Assembly (NCBI RefSeq): GCF_900177655.1
Contig: NZ_FXWK01000001.1
Span: 1,922,001-1,986,000, forward strand
Direction: 5' to 3'
Length of the DNA: 64,000 nucleotides
Source of the DNA: Devosia lucknowensis
GTDB lineage: Bacteria > Pseudomonadota > Alphaproteobacteria > Rhizobiales > Devosiaceae
In this document: piece after piece, positions 43,395 through 52,476 of the stretch
How positions within the stretch are numbered: position 1 is the first letter of the stretch
How the letters are laid out: each line of letters begins with the position of its first letter
Notes under the pieces: generated by a model
Told to the model about the DNA's origin: nothing
Databases searched by the model: none
The model's input: the letters and a program-made list of their open reading frames with translations, nothing else
Program-made: the position numbers and the translations under genes

Positions 43395-44411
43395 ATGAAG
43401 AAACTCGTGATTACTGCTGCACTTGTTGGCACCACGGTGCTCGCAGCTCCATCTGCATTCGCGACTGGTTCCTGGGAAAACTACTTCTGCGGCACGGGCT
43501 TCTGCTCCGATGACGCAGACTTCAACCAGAAGCTGCTCGGCTTCCAGAAAGCGATCAACAACATCGTCGACTTTGACGATGCGACCAAGATCGTTCAGGA
43601 AGCTGTCAACGCCGGCAATCTGATCAACGTTGGCGATGCCGATAGCGCTGCCATCGACCTGGCAAACGTTCACCAGTACGCCGACGTATTGCAGAAGGCC
43701 TCCAACAACATCGACGGCGGTTCGTGGTTCAACTCGAGCGATATCGACGACGCCACCCAGTCGGCAACCAACGTTGTCAACTCGATCTCCGGCGACCTTG
43801 TCAAGGCAGTCGAACAGAAGTCGGAAGGCAGCCAGGAAGCCACCAACAACATCTCTGGTGACTACCACAGCAAGCTGACCAATCTGGAACAGGCAGCGAC
43901 CAACGTCGTGAACACGTTGACCGCCGGCATGTCCAAGACCATCGAGCAGACCAGTCATACGTCTCAGTACGCCGCCAATAACATCAGCGGCGGCTGGGGT
44001 GGATACGATGCCGATGTTGGCGGGACATTTGAATGGGATGATGAAGACGCCGTTCGGACTCAGACTGCTGTGAATGCCGCCAACCTCGTGAACCTCGGCG
44101 AGCTCACCGGTGCAATCACCCAGCACGCCTCCTACAACCCGCAGACGGCCCTCAACACGGCCGAATTTGCCAAGTGGGGCACAGTCTACGATCTGGGTCA
44201 GTCGGCCACCAACGTCCTCAACAACGTGACGGTTGGCGAGATCGATCCTTCGATCTTCTGCGGCTGCTACGATGGTTGGGAAGTCAACCAGCACGCCTAT
44301 GCCGAACAGACCGCTCAGAACCTGATCCGCACCATGGGCGACGTCAACAACGCCATCCAGTCGGCAACCAACGTTGCCAACTCGATCAGCGTGCCAAGCG
44401 GCAACGAGTAA
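43395..44411 (+). CDS. Secreted amyloid-like repeat protein (divergent curlin-type major subunit candidate)
   Basis: 338 residues with a signal peptide ending near 'AFA'. After a Cys pair ('CGTGFC') come repeated Asn/Gln units of the type [Q/E]-x-A-T-N-[VN]-[VAL]-N-[ST], as in QSATNVVNSIS, EQAATNVVNTL, QSATNVLNNV and QSATNVANSIS, with SQEATNNISG and SQYAANNISG lying between. They are about 20-25 residues apart, as in curlin units, but the canonical Q-x-G-x-N core is replaced by A-T-N. AAATG follows GGAGAA. Export through the CsgG-like pore (45677) is likely. The subunit call is inferred from repeats and context. Confidence 0.65.
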   Translation: MKKLVITAALVGTTVLAAPSAFATGSWENYFCGTGFCSDDADFNQKLLGFQKAINNIVDFDDATKIVQEAVNAGNLINVGDADSAAIDLANVHQYADVLQKASNNIDGGSWFNSSDIDDATQSATNVVNSISGDLVKAVEQKSEGSQEATNNISGDYHSKLTNLEQAATNVVNTLTAGMSKTIEQTSHTSQYAANNISGGWGGYDADVGGTFEWDDEDAVRTQTAVNAANLVNLGELTGAITQHASYNPQTALNTAEFAKWGTVYDLGQSATNVLNNVTVGEIDPSIFCGCYDGWEVNQHAYAEQTAQNLIRTMGDVNNAIQSATNVANSISVPSGNE

Positions 44412-44466
44412 CACCTCTTGGGGGTCGCATTTCGGTGCGGCCCCTCCCTTATTGTGAGGTAAGAAA

Positions 44467-45480
44467 ATGCGGTGGCACGTTCTAATTTTGCTGGCTGGAA
44501 TAGGCGCAACGCCCGCCATCGCGCAGGATACGGCTATCAACCAGTTTGCGTCCGGCAATCAGACTGGGACGAACCAGCTCGACGAAACCTCACTCGAATT
44601 GTTCGCTGGACAGCTCGACTACAACACGTCCGTAAACCTCACTCAGCTCGGGATGAATACGGTCAACACCATCGTCTATGGCGGTGACCTGGACCTGGTG
44701 GTGCAGCGTTTTCATGGCACGCAAAGCCTCACCAACAGCATTTCTCTGGCAGGCCACGCCATCGGTGGCGTCATCTTCCAGGATGCGACGAATATTGCCG
44801 GCTCGGTAAGCAGCAACACACTTACGGTGGCCGACCAATTGTTTGCCGCCGACGCCAGTCAGCTCATCCTCAACAGCGCGGAATTTGCCCTGCTGACCGG
44901 CTCCATCCAACAGCGCGGCAGCAACATCGCCAATGTGGCAAAAGCCGAATACGCTATCGGCACTGCTGCCCAAACAATTGAACTGGGCGCAGAACAACGC
45001 ATAGATAATCGCCTGGCACTCGCCGCCACGGCAAGCGTCGGCGCTTTCATCTCGCAGTACGGCTCAAACTCCGGCAACATCATGATTTCCGACACCGTCG
45101 AAAATGCCTCACGCGTTTTTGCCGGCGATCAGATCGTGCACAACAAGGTTACCCTCGCCGAACTTACTGACAGCCGGATCGAGCAGCATGGCGTCAACAT
45201 CGCCAACTTCATCCAGTCGAGCAAGATCGGCAACATCTCGCAGACGTCAGAGGGTACGCAGACCGTCATCAACGAGGTTATCGGGCCGGACGGCAGGCCG
45301 GTGCGCGGCGACAACATCATCCAGACCTCGGACAACATCGTCAACCTCACGGTCCTGACCCCGCCCGAGGGCGGCAACGATAATGGCCAATTGTCCGTCG
45401 ACCAGAACGCCAACTTCCCGCAGTCGAGCTCTGGCGGCGGCGGCTCGCAGACCGGCAACTCGGTGTCGATCAGCCGCTAG
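44467..45480 (+). CDS. Curlin-repeat-containing secreted protein (nucleator or adhesin candidate)
   Basis: 337 residues with a signal peptide ending 'AIAQ'. Four units match the curlin core better than the neighbour: 'LTQLGMNTVNTI' (about residue 58), 'IQQRGSNIANVA' (146), 'ISQYGSNSGNIM' (194) and 'IEQHGVNIANFI' (238), with further 'QTVINEV'-like turns. A Gly/Ser-rich C-terminus ends 'TGNSVSISR'. It follows the first repeat protein by 55 bp. It could be CsgB-like, or similar to HfaD of holdfast systems. A terminator shared with the csgG side lies after it. Confidence 0.65.
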   Translation: MRWHVLILLAGIGATPAIAQDTAINQFASGNQTGTNQLDETSLELFAGQLDYNTSVNLTQLGMNTVNTIVYGGDLDLVVQRFHGTQSLTNSISLAGHAIGGVIFQDATNIAGSVSSNTLTVADQLFAADASQLILNSAEFALLTGSIQQRGSNIANVAKAEYAIGTAAQTIELGAEQRIDNRLALAATASVGAFISQYGSNSGNIMISDTVENASRVFAGDQIVHNKVTLAELTDSRIEQHGVNIANFIQSSKIGNISQTSEGTQTVINEVIGPDGRPVRGDNIIQTSDNIVNLTVLTPPEGGNDNGQLSVDQNANFPQSSSGGGGSQTGNSVSISR

Positions 45481-45631
45481 GCCCGTCGCCAACTCGGGCC
45501 ACCACGCGACCAGCACCAGCACGCTCTGCACCACGTTCAACGATCAACGCCGCAGCCACACTTTCCGAGCGAAAGCCCCACGTTCCAAGTCCGCCCGGCC
45601 GCTGAACCGACGCGTCCTTCGAGGCACAACA

Positions 45632-45660
45632 AAAAGCCGCCCGTCATCCGGGCGGCTTTT
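45632..45660. terminator. Bidirectional terminator of the curli-like locus
   Basis: AAAAGCCGCCCG and CGGGCGGCTTTT make a 12-bp stem with a five-base loop, giving a T-run on both strands. It ends the rightward subunit genes and the leftward csgG operon, which meet here. Confidence 0.88.
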
Positions 45661-45676
45661 GGAAATTTGCGCGACC

Positions 45677-46552
45677 TCAGTTCGGCGTGATCGCGGCCAG
45701 GGCGGCGCCCTGTTCGGCGCGCAGTTCCTGGGTTGCCGTCGGCAGGTACTTGTCGCACGAGCCATTGTGGTGAACCAGCGAGCTGACGATGTCGTAGGCT
45801 GCTTCGGCCATCAGCCAGCGCACGCCGGCATGCAGGCCTTCCTGCGATTTCTCGCCGATCTTGATATCGAACATCTCGTTCGAGAAGAAGCGGAATACCG
45901 AGGCATAGACTTCCGTGCCCACGGCCTGCTTGGCGTAGGAGCCGGCACGCACGATGCGGGTCGACTGGGTGTTGGTCACGCGGATATCGGCCGCTGCGGT
46001 CAGGGCGAACACGCGGGCGCCACCCCCGATGCCGCCAACCGTGGCTTCGCCGCCACCCGAGAACGTATTGAAATCGAGCTGCGTAATGGCCCCGTCGATC
46101 ACATAGTCTGAACCACGGATCGAGCCCTTGGTCACCGGACGGAAGTCCACGGTCTGGTTGCCCACCGTGCTCTGGCCGCCATCACCCAGGATCTGCTCGC
46201 GAGCGCGGGCAATTTCCCACTCGGTCACCACGGTGTTGCTGCGGTTGACCTGGGCTATGCCCGCCTTCTGCAACGCTGTCACCAGCATGGCGGCGGCGTC
46301 ACGCGGAACGAACCCGCCCTCTTCCGAGGTAAACTTCTGCGTTTGGTCGGTCACCGTATGCACGGCCATCACGATGCCCGAATGGCGCACTTCGCTCGAT
46401 TTGCTCAGGCAAACCAGCGCCTCGTCGGCGGGCGTCGCCGTGGCGATCGGCACCGGGCCGTGAAAGGCTGGCTCGGGCTTGCTCATCGGGCTCAGAGACG
46501 TGCACCCGGCCAGGGCCAGGGCGAAGGCGGAAACCGCGAAAAGTTTCAGCAT
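45677..46552 (-). CDS. csgG: CsgG/HfaB-family outer-membrane secretion lipoprotein
   Basis: 291 residues. The signal peptide ends in a lipobox, 'LALAGC', so it should be lipid-anchored (Cys17). The body has 'VVTEWEIAR', 'RGSDYVIDGAITQLDFNTFSGG', 'GARVFALTAAADIRVTNTQS' and 'TEVYASVFRFFSNEMFDIKIGE', matching CsgG, which forms a nine-subunit pore for curli subunits. The start is inside the last codons of the gene at 46546, so the two are coupled. HfaB of holdfast anchors is in the same family, so this could be either. A C-terminal extension includes two Cys. Confidence 0.85.
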   Translation of the reverse strand: MLKLFAVSAFALALAGCTSLSPMSKPEPAFHGPVPIATATPADEALVCLSKSSEVRHSGIVMAVHTVTDQTQKFTSEEGGFVPRDAAAMLVTALQKAGIAQVNRSNTVVTEWEIARAREQILGDGGQSTVGNQTVDFRPVTKGSIRGSDYVIDGAITQLDFNTFSGGGEATVGGIGGGARVFALTAAADIRVTNTQSTRIVRAGSYAKQAVGTEVYASVFRFFSNEMFDIKIGEKSQEGLHAGVRWLMAEAAYDIVSSLVHHNGSCDKYLPTATQELRAEQGAALAAITPN

Positions 46553-46899
46553 CCGTACATGCCCCCGGTAATGTTGAAGCTTGAGCTCGAGCAATCGCGC
46601 GACTGCGTTTGCGCGCCGCTATTGGTCTGGTTGATGGTGACGGTATTGTTCGAGCCGCTGATGTTGATCGAGCTCGAATTGCCGGTCTGGCCAGTGCCGC
46701 CGCCGCCACCGCCGACACCGCCGCCACCGAGCAGGCCAAGCAGCTCGAGACGGGAGCGCTCCACCGTCAGGTTGACGGAGCGCTGGCTGTCGGTACGGAA
46801 CTGGTAGGGACGCCCTTCGCCCAGGCCATTGGCCATTGCGGGCGACGCAATGGCGCAAACCGCCACGAGCGCCAGAGCCAATTTGGAAAGTCGTGTCAT
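46546..46899 (-). CDS. Small secreted Gly/Asn/Ser-rich protein of the curli-like operon
   Basis: 117 residues. After the signal peptide ('AMANG') comes 'RPYQFRTDSQRSVNLTVERSRLELL', then a Gly run and 'SSSINISGSNNTVTINQTNSG', ending with four Ser and a Cys pair. The Asn-rich end resembles one amyloid repeat. Position, just upstream of csgG, is where CsgF (a subunit chaperone) or HfaA sits in known loci. The N-terminal 'YQF-R' pattern resembles the CsgF start, but similarity is too weak to name it. Confidence 0.6.
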   Translation of the reverse strand: MTRLSKLALALVAVCAIASPAMANGLGEGRPYQFRTDSQRSVNLTVERSRLELLGLLGGGGVGGGGGGTGQTGNSSSINISGSNNTVTINQTNSGAQTQSRDCSSSSFNITGGMYGC

Positions 46900-46930
46900 G
46901 CTGGCCTCCTCGCCACGAGCCGACAGGCTC

Positions 46931-47395
46931 TCAGAACTCCAGGCAGTTCTCGGAACTGCACCAGGGAGCTCGGGAAATTTCGGGAGCAGCGGGCCATTCC
47001 TCTGGTTTGCTGCTGTTGTAGTTTTGAAGCTGCACGCCATAGGCATTGAAGCTGGCGTCGAGCTTGTCGCGGCACAGCGAAGCGGCCTGCGAACCGATGA
47101 ACCGGTTGAGGCTTGCCTGCGTCTCGGTATCCACGAGCGAAGGCAGCGTCTGGTTGATGCTGGCGAAGAACTCCACCACGCTTTCGGTGCGGCTTGCCGG
47201 GCTGTTGGCGACAAAGGGTTCGCAGGTCACCGCCGCGGCGCGCAGGCCAATCAGCGAAGTCAGAAACGGCGACGGATCGTAGTCGCTGGACTCTTGGGCC
47301 GATGCAATGCTGGTCGTCGCCAGGATCGCCGCGAGGACGAATATTTGTCTATACGGGCGCACGATTCTGCCAGCCTCCCAACCTGGATTGAACAT
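46931..47395 (-). CDS. Small secreted protein at the head of the csgG operon
   Basis: 154 residues starting MFNPGWEAGRIVRPYRQIFV, with a hydrophobic stretch and a signal-type cut near 'IASAQ'. The mature part has four cysteines and 'EPFVANSPASRTESVVEFFASINQTL' (in two parts). It begins 32 bp before the next gene on the same strand. It shows no similarity to CsgE that I can see. A role in subunit export or assembly is suggested only by position. Confidence 0.55.
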   Translation of the reverse strand: MFNPGWEAGRIVRPYRQIFVLAAILATTSIASAQESSDYDPSPFLTSLIGLRAAAVTCEPFVANSPASRTESVVEFFASINQTLPSLVDTETQASLNRFIGSQAASLCRDKLDASFNAYGVQLQNYNSSKPEEWPAAPEISRAPWCSSENCLEF

Positions 47396-47775
47396 CGCGG
47401 ACCCCCTCAGCAAAGTCCATAGATTTTAAGCAACACCTTGACTTTGTTTCGCAAAACCAAACGTCCACAATAGTTTATCGACGACAACGTGATCTTGGCC
47501 CGACCTCATCAGGGCCTTTTCGGGCAAATTTTCGCGCCGGATTGGCAGTTGTCGGCGCGCGCTGCGCAAGACAAGGCAAACCCATCTCTGTCTATCAACT
47601 AGTGTTTAACTCTTTGTTTACGACGATGCGCTTGGCCGTCCCAAACACTCGCGACGGGGCCGCGGACGCCACCTTTTTGTCACGCCCCCTTGAGTAGCGA
47701 ACGGCGGCGGGGCTATGGCAGACAGGGCGCACAGATGCCGTGGCCGTTCAGGGTCGACATTTCGGAGAACCACAC
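47396..47775. other. Divergent promoter region between the csgG operon and lgt
   Basis: 380 bp with no gene. Two AT-rich patches at 47420-47480 and 47585-47625 may carry promoters of the csgG operon and of lgt. No structured element is seen. Confidence 0.5.
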
Positions 47776-48600
47776 TTGCCCTTCCCCAATATCGACCCCA
47801 TCGCCTTCGCCATCGGTCCGGTCGCCATCCGCTGGTATGCGCTGGCCTACCTGTTCGGGGTCTTGCTGGGCGCCGCTTACGGCTACCTCTTGCTTGCCAA
47901 CCAGCGCCTTTGGCACCGCGGCAATCCGCCTTTCCCCGCCAAGGACATCTGGGACTTCGCCTTCTGGGCCATGCTCGCCATCGTCATCGGCGGACGTGCG
48001 GGCTATGTCCTTTTCTACAACCTGCCCTTCTATCTCGCGAACCCGACGCAGATCATCAACACGCTCGATGGCGGCATGTCCTATCACGGCGGCATGCTCG
48101 GCCTGATGCTGGCCGCTATCCTGTTCACCCGTTCGAAGGGCGGCAACTGGCTGTCCTCGCTCGATCTCATCGCGGCGGTGGCCACGATCGGCATCTTCCT
48201 CGGCCGCATCGCCAACTTCATCAATTCCGAACTCTACGGCGCGCCCACGACCGCTCCCTGGGGCGTCATCTTTCCCACCGATCCGCTGCAGGTCGCCCGC
48301 CATCCCAGCCAGCTCTACGAAGCCGCTCTGGAAGGCATCGTTCTGTTCCTCGTCATTCGCGTCGCCACGCATGTCTTCTATGCGCTGCGCAAGCCGGGCC
48401 TCGTGGCCGGCATTTTCGCCATTGGATATGCCCTGTCGCGCATCGCCGTGGAATTTGTCCGCCTGCCCGACGAACAGCTCGGTTACCTCTATCTCGGCTG
48501 GGTCACCATGGGTCAGCTCCTCAGCCTCCCCATCCTCGTCGGCGGCCTTGTCCTCGTCGTCTATGCCGCAACGCGTCGCGACAATCCGCTGCGCCCCTGA
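47776..48600 (+). CDS. lgt: Prolipoprotein diacylglyceryl transferase
   Basis: 274 residues. An inner-membrane enzyme that moves diacylglyceryl from phosphatidylglycerol to the lipobox Cys, the first step of lipoprotein maturation. 'GRAGYVLFYNL', 'GGMSYHGGMLG' and the signature 'GRIANFINSELYGAPT' are present, with 'HPSQLYEA' near the middle. A TTG at 47776, after CGGAGAA, gives 'LPFPNIDPIAFAIGP', the family N-terminus; the longer frame from 47740 is less likely. It should also act on the CsgG lipoprotein. Confidence 0.95.
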   Translation: MPFPNIDPIAFAIGPVAIRWYALAYLFGVLLGAAYGYLLLANQRLWHRGNPPFPAKDIWDFAFWAMLAIVIGGRAGYVLFYNLPFYLANPTQIINTLDGGMSYHGGMLGLMLAAILFTRSKGGNWLSSLDLIAAVATIGIFLGRIANFINSELYGAPTTAPWGVIFPTDPLQVARHPSQLYEAALEGIVLFLVIRVATHVFYALRKPGLVAGIFAIGYALSRIAVEFVRLPDEQLGYLYLGWVTMGQLLSLPILVGGLVLVVYAATRRDNPLRP

Positions 48601-48643
48601 AATGCTGACAGTCTGTTAGCAAATTGCCCGTGAGAGGCGAAAA

Positions 48644-49723
48644 ATGAGCCAGACTTTGACACTCGAAGAGCAGATCGAGCTGCAAATCCGCACATCCGGG
48701 CCAATGTCGGTAGCGACCTATATGGGCCTCTGCCTCACCCATCCCAGCAAGGGTTACTACCGCACCGGCGAACCCATCGGCACCGCTGGCGACTTCATCA
48801 CCGCGCCCGAAATTTCGCAGATGTTTGGGGAACTTATCGGATTCTGGCTAGTCAATCTCTGGCAACAGATGAGCGAGCCGAAGGCCTTTACCTTGCTCGA
48901 ACTCGGCCCCGGCCGGGGCACCCTGATGGCCGATATCCTGCGCGTCGCCTGCCGCGCGCCCGGATTCCGGGACGCCCTTAACCTCCGCCTCTTCGAAACC
49001 AGCCCTCCCCTTATGGCCGAACAGGCCGCAAGGCTCGAGGTTTACGAACCCAAGTGGTTGCAAAACTTTGAGAATTTCGAAGGGGGTCCTGCTCTGGTCG
49101 TTGCCAACGAATTCTTCGACGCCCTTCCCATCCGGCAGTTTATCCGCAAGCCAGATGGTTGGCACGAGCGTCAGGTCGGCCTGGTCGATGGCAAGCGCGC
49201 CTTCGGCCTGTCACCCACCCCGATCCCGGCCAGCGCCATGCCTGAGGCGGTCGCCGACGCCGAACCCGACACCCTGTTCGAAGTGTCTTTCGGAGCTGCC
49301 GAGGTCATGCGTCAGCTAGCAAAAGTCATTTCCAAACAAGGCGGTAGTATCCTCGCAATCGACTATGGCTACGTCCGAACCCAGACCGGCGACACCCTTC
49401 AGGCCGTCCGCCGTCACGCCTATGCCGACGTGCTCGACGCGCCGGGGGAAACCGATCTTTCCGCCCATGTCGATTTCGGCGCCCTGAGCACTGTTGCCCG
49501 CTCCGCTGGCCTTGCGACCCAACCCCTTGTTACGCAGGGACAATTCCTGTCGCGTCTTGGCATCGGCGAACGAGCCTCCGCCCTGTCTCGCTCCAATCCT
49601 GGATCTGCTGACGACATCCGGACTGCCCTCAGCCGCCTGACGGCAGACGACCAGATGGGCACTCTGTTCAAGGTCCTGTGCGCCCACAGCCCCGGCCTCA
49701 TGCCGCCAGGATTTGTCGCATGA
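48644..49723 (+). CDS. MidA/NDUFAF7-type SAM-dependent methyltransferase
   Basis: 359 residues. 'YTGLCLTHPSKGYY'-like start, 'GDFITAPEISQMFGELIGFWL', 'LLELGPGRGTLMADIL' (SAM motif I), 'VVANEFFDALPIRQF' and 'DYGYVR' define the COG1565 family. In mitochondria the homologue methylates an Arg of a complex I subunit; a similar role is likely in this bacterium. The stop overlaps pgeF by four bases. The lgt-midA-pgeF order is conserved in Hyphomicrobiales. Confidence 0.93.
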   Translation: MSQTLTLEEQIELQIRTSGPMSVATYMGLCLTHPSKGYYRTGEPIGTAGDFITAPEISQMFGELIGFWLVNLWQQMSEPKAFTLLELGPGRGTLMADILRVACRAPGFRDALNLRLFETSPPLMAEQAARLEVYEPKWLQNFENFEGGPALVVANEFFDALPIRQFIRKPDGWHERQVGLVDGKRAFGLSPTPIPASAMPEAVADAEPDTLFEVSFGAAEVMRQLAKVISKQGGSILAIDYGYVRTQTGDTLQAVRRHAYADVLDAPGETDLSAHVDFGALSTVARSAGLATQPLVTQGQFLSRLGIGERASALSRSNPGSADDIRTALSRLTADDQMGTLFKVLCAHSPGLMPPGFVA

Positions 49724-50478
49724 TCCCTTTTGAAACAGCCCCGTCCCTCGCCGCCCAGACATCCATCCGCCACGGCTTCTTCGGCCGTGCAGGCGGCAGG
49801 TCGCAGGTGGATTTTGCTGGTCTCAACGTCTCCACATCCGTCGGAGACGATCCAGAAACAGTTGAAAACAATCGCCTTTTGGTGTCCGGCGCACTGAACG
49901 TCGGTCCGCTGGCCATCCTCAGGCAGACCCATTCCACGCGCGTTGCGACCATCGTGGAACCCATCGAGCCCGGCAGCATCGACGCCGATGCCCTCGTCAG
50001 TGCCACGCCTGGCCTTGCGCTCGGGATCCTGACCGCCGATTGCACCCCCATCCTGTTTTTCGATCCGCAGGCGGGGGTCATTGGTGCAGCCCATGCCGGT
50101 TGGCGCGGCGCCGTTGACGGGATCATAGAAGAGACCGTATCCGCGATGGTCACCCTCGGTGCGCACCGTGACGCGATCATCGCGGCCTTCGGCCCCACGA
50201 TCCATGCCGCCAATTATGAGGTGGGCGACAGCTTCCGGCGTGACTTCCTGACCTTACACCCCGATGGCGCCGGCCACTTCCACACGCCGCCCGAGGGGGC
50301 ACCGCATTTCGACCTCCCTGGCTTCGTGGCCAAACAACTCCGCGCTGCTGGAGTCGCGACGGTGGAGCAAGTGGGCGCCTGTACCTACGCCCATCCCGAC
50401 CGCTATTTTTCCCACCGCTATGCGACGCACAGGCAGACGCGGACAGGACGTCAGATTTCCGTCATCGGACTGACATGA
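49720..50478 (+). CDS. pgeF: Peptidoglycan editing factor PgeF (laccase-domain, YfiH family)
   Basis: 252 residues from MIPFETAPSL. 'GFFGRAGGRS', 'QTHSTRV', 'ADCTPILFFDP' and 'GAAHAGWRGAVDGIIE', with 'AFGPTIHAANYEVG', are the family motifs; the His and Cys form a Zn/Cu site. PgeF removes wrongly built UDP-MurNAc-Ser from peptidoglycan synthesis; relatives act on purine nucleosides. Its ATG is inside the midA stop. Confidence 0.93.
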   Translation: MIPFETAPSLAAQTSIRHGFFGRAGGRSQVDFAGLNVSTSVGDDPETVENNRLLVSGALNVGPLAILRQTHSTRVATIVEPIEPGSIDADALVSATPGLALGILTADCTPILFFDPQAGVIGAAHAGWRGAVDGIIEETVSAMVTLGAHRDAIIAAFGPTIHAANYEVGDSFRRDFLTLHPDGAGHFHTPPEGAPHFDLPGFVAKQLRAAGVATVEQVGACTYAHPDRYFSHRYATHRQTRTGRQISVIGLT

Positions 50479-50594
50479 GGTTTATTTACCCCTTCGCCCA
50501 AAGTGGCGTTGTCAGGCTCGACTCGACCCGCTAAAGCTGCCCGCGAAACTGATGGCCCTCACCTCCGGGGCCGGTTGAGACAGGATCGCGCCTT

Positions 50595-51527
50595 ATGAAG
50601 CTGGTGACCGGCAACTCCAACCGCCCGCTGGCTCAGGCTGTCGCCAGCTATCTCGAACTGCCCCTGACGGATTGTACGGTCAAGCGCTTCGCCGACAATG
50701 AGGTCTATGTCGAGGTGCACGAGAACGTCCGCGGCGAGGACGTTTTCATCCTCCAGTCGACCAGCTACCCGGCCAACGACAATCTGATGGAACTGCTCAT
50801 CATCACCGATGCGCTCCGCCGTTCCTCCGCTCGCCGCATCACGGCCGTTCTCCCCTACTTCGGCTATGCCCGCCAGGATCGGAAATCGGCGTCACGCACC
50901 CCGATTTCCGCCAAGCTGGTGTCCAATCTCATCACCGAAGCGGGCGCAAACCGTGTGCTCACGCTCGACCTGCATGCCGCGCAGATCCAGGGTTTCTTTG
51001 ACATTCCGACCGACAACCTGACTGCCGCGCCGGTCATGGTGCGCGATATCCGCGACAATTACGAAGTCAGTAACGTGATGATCGTTTCGCCCGACGTCGG
51101 CGGTGTGGTGCGCGCACGAAATGTGGCAAGCCGCATCGGCGCGAGCCTCGCGATCGTCGACAAGCGTCGCCCGCGGGCCGGCGTCTCCGAGGTGATGAAC
51201 ATCATCGGTGATGTCGAGGGCCAGACCTGCATCCTGATCGACGACATCGTCGACTCTGGTGGCACCCTGGTAAACGCTGCCGAGGCGCTGCTGAACGCCG
51301 GCGCAAAGGCCGTTTCCGCCTACATTACGCACGGCGTGCTGTCCCAGGGCGCATCCGAGCGCGTCGCCGCATCCAAGCTCAAGGAACTGGTGGTCACCGA
51401 CTCGATCGCCGAAACCGATGCCACGCGCGCTGCCGGCAATATCCGCCGCATGTCGATCGCGCCGCTCATCGGCGAAGCGATTGCCCGCACGGCAAGCGAG
51501 CAGAGTGTTTCCAGCCTACTTGACTAG
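50595..51527 (+). CDS. prs: Ribose-phosphate pyrophosphokinase
   Basis: 310 residues. It makes PRPP from ribose 5-phosphate and ATP, for purines, pyrimidines, His and Trp. Diagnostic parts are '[14 protein letters not shown]' at the start, '[22 protein letters not shown]', '[15 protein letters not shown]', '[15 protein letters not shown]', '[10 protein letters not shown]' and the PRPP loop '[20 protein letters not shown]'. The length matches class I enzymes. The upstream 116 bp may fold (GGCCCTCACCTCCGGGGCC). Confidence 0.97.
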   Translation: MKLVTGNSNRPLAQAVASYLELPLTDCTVKRFADNEVYVEVHENVRGEDVFILQSTSYPANDNLMELLIITDALRRSSARRITAVLPYFGYARQDRKSASRTPISAKLVSNLITEAGANRVLTLDLHAAQIQGFFDIPTDNLTAAPVMVRDIRDNYEVSNVMIVSPDVGGVVRARNVASRIGASLAIVDKRRPRAGVSEVMNIIGDVEGQTCILIDDIVDSGGTLVNAAEALLNAGAKAVSAYITHGVLSQGASERVAASKLKELVVTDSIAETDATRAAGNIRRMSIAPLIGEAIARTASEQSVSSLLD

Positions 51528-51722
51528 GGCCACGAGGGCTCCAGGCGCCCTTGCGAGGCCGCCCGAGGATTGAGCCTACAATCCATGCCCTGGAGTGCGG
51601 GAATCCCTTGCCCGCCGGTGGTCTTTCCTCTATAGCCCGGCGCATGAAGCGCTCGTCACCCCTGGAGGACGGGCGCGTATGTTGTTGTGATGACGCATAC
51701 ACCAACCCAATGGATGCTTTCC

Positions 51723-52355
51723 ATGGCTGAGAATAAGGTGCTCAAGGCACAGGCGCGTGACGGAGTGGGCAAGGGGGCCGCTCGCGAAGCTCGTCGTCAG
51801 GGACTCGTTCCCGCAGTTATCTATGGTGACAAGAAGCCCCCCGTCACCGTTTCCGTGGCCTACAAGGACGCGCTGAAGTTCATCTACGCCGGTGGCTTCA
51901 AGTCGCACGTGCTCGACCTCGACGTCGACGGCACCGTCCACAAGGTCATCCCGCGTGACTACCAGCTCGATGTCGTCATGGATCAGCCGATCCACATCGA
52001 CTTCCTGCGCGTGTCCAAGGGCGCCAAGATCAACGTTCAGGTTCCGGTGCACTTCGAGAACGAAGAGCAGAGCCCCGGCCTGAAGCGTGGCGGTACCCTC
52101 AACATCGTGCACCACACGCTCGACCTCACCGTTTCGGCCGACAACATCCCCGAATTCGTGAGTGTTGACCTGACCGGTCTCGATATCGGCGATACCGTCC
52201 ATATCTCCAACATCAAGCTGCCCAAGGGCACTGCTGACCACAGCCACGAAGACGACGTGACGATCGCCACGATTGTTGCTCCTTCGGCTCTGAAGTCCAG
52301 CGGTGGCGACGAGGCCGCTGACGACGAAGGCGAAGGCGAAGCAACCGCCGAGTAA
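51723..52355 (+). CDS. rplY: 50S ribosomal protein L25/general stress protein Ctc
   Basis: 210 residues from MAENKVLKAQARDGVGKGAA. The N-terminal L25 domain ('ARRQGLVPAVIYGDKKPPV') binds 5S rRNA; the longer C-terminal Ctc/TL5 domain ('PVHFENEEQSPGLKRGGTLN') and an acidic tail follow. This long form is usual in alphaproteobacteria. Start 51723 follows CCCAATGGATG without a strong ribosome site; an upstream start at 51687 is also open. A terminator follows, then pth. Confidence 0.95.
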   Translation: MAENKVLKAQARDGVGKGAAREARRQGLVPAVIYGDKKPPVTVSVAYKDALKFIYAGGFKSHVLDLDVDGTVHKVIPRDYQLDVVMDQPIHIDFLRVSKGAKINVQVPVHFENEEQSPGLKRGGTLNIVHHTLDLTVSADNIPEFVSVDLTGLDIGDTVHISNIKLPKGTADHSHEDDVTIATIVAPSALKSSGGDEAADDEGEGEATAE

Positions 52356-52378
52356 TCGTCGGAGCTTCCAAGCGTTGA

Positions 52379-52402
52379 GGGCGGCCTCCGGGCCGCCCTT
52401 TT
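52379..52402 (+). terminator. Terminator between rplY and pth
   Basis: GGGCGGCC and GGCCGCCC (8-bp stem, short loop), followed by TTTT. It should end or reduce transcription from rplY into pth. Confidence 0.8.
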
Positions 52403-52476
52403 CATTTGCCCCATTGATGCGTTATGCCCTCTTGGAACGCGATCAAACAGAGACTTGGATCAAGAACGAGCGCGCC

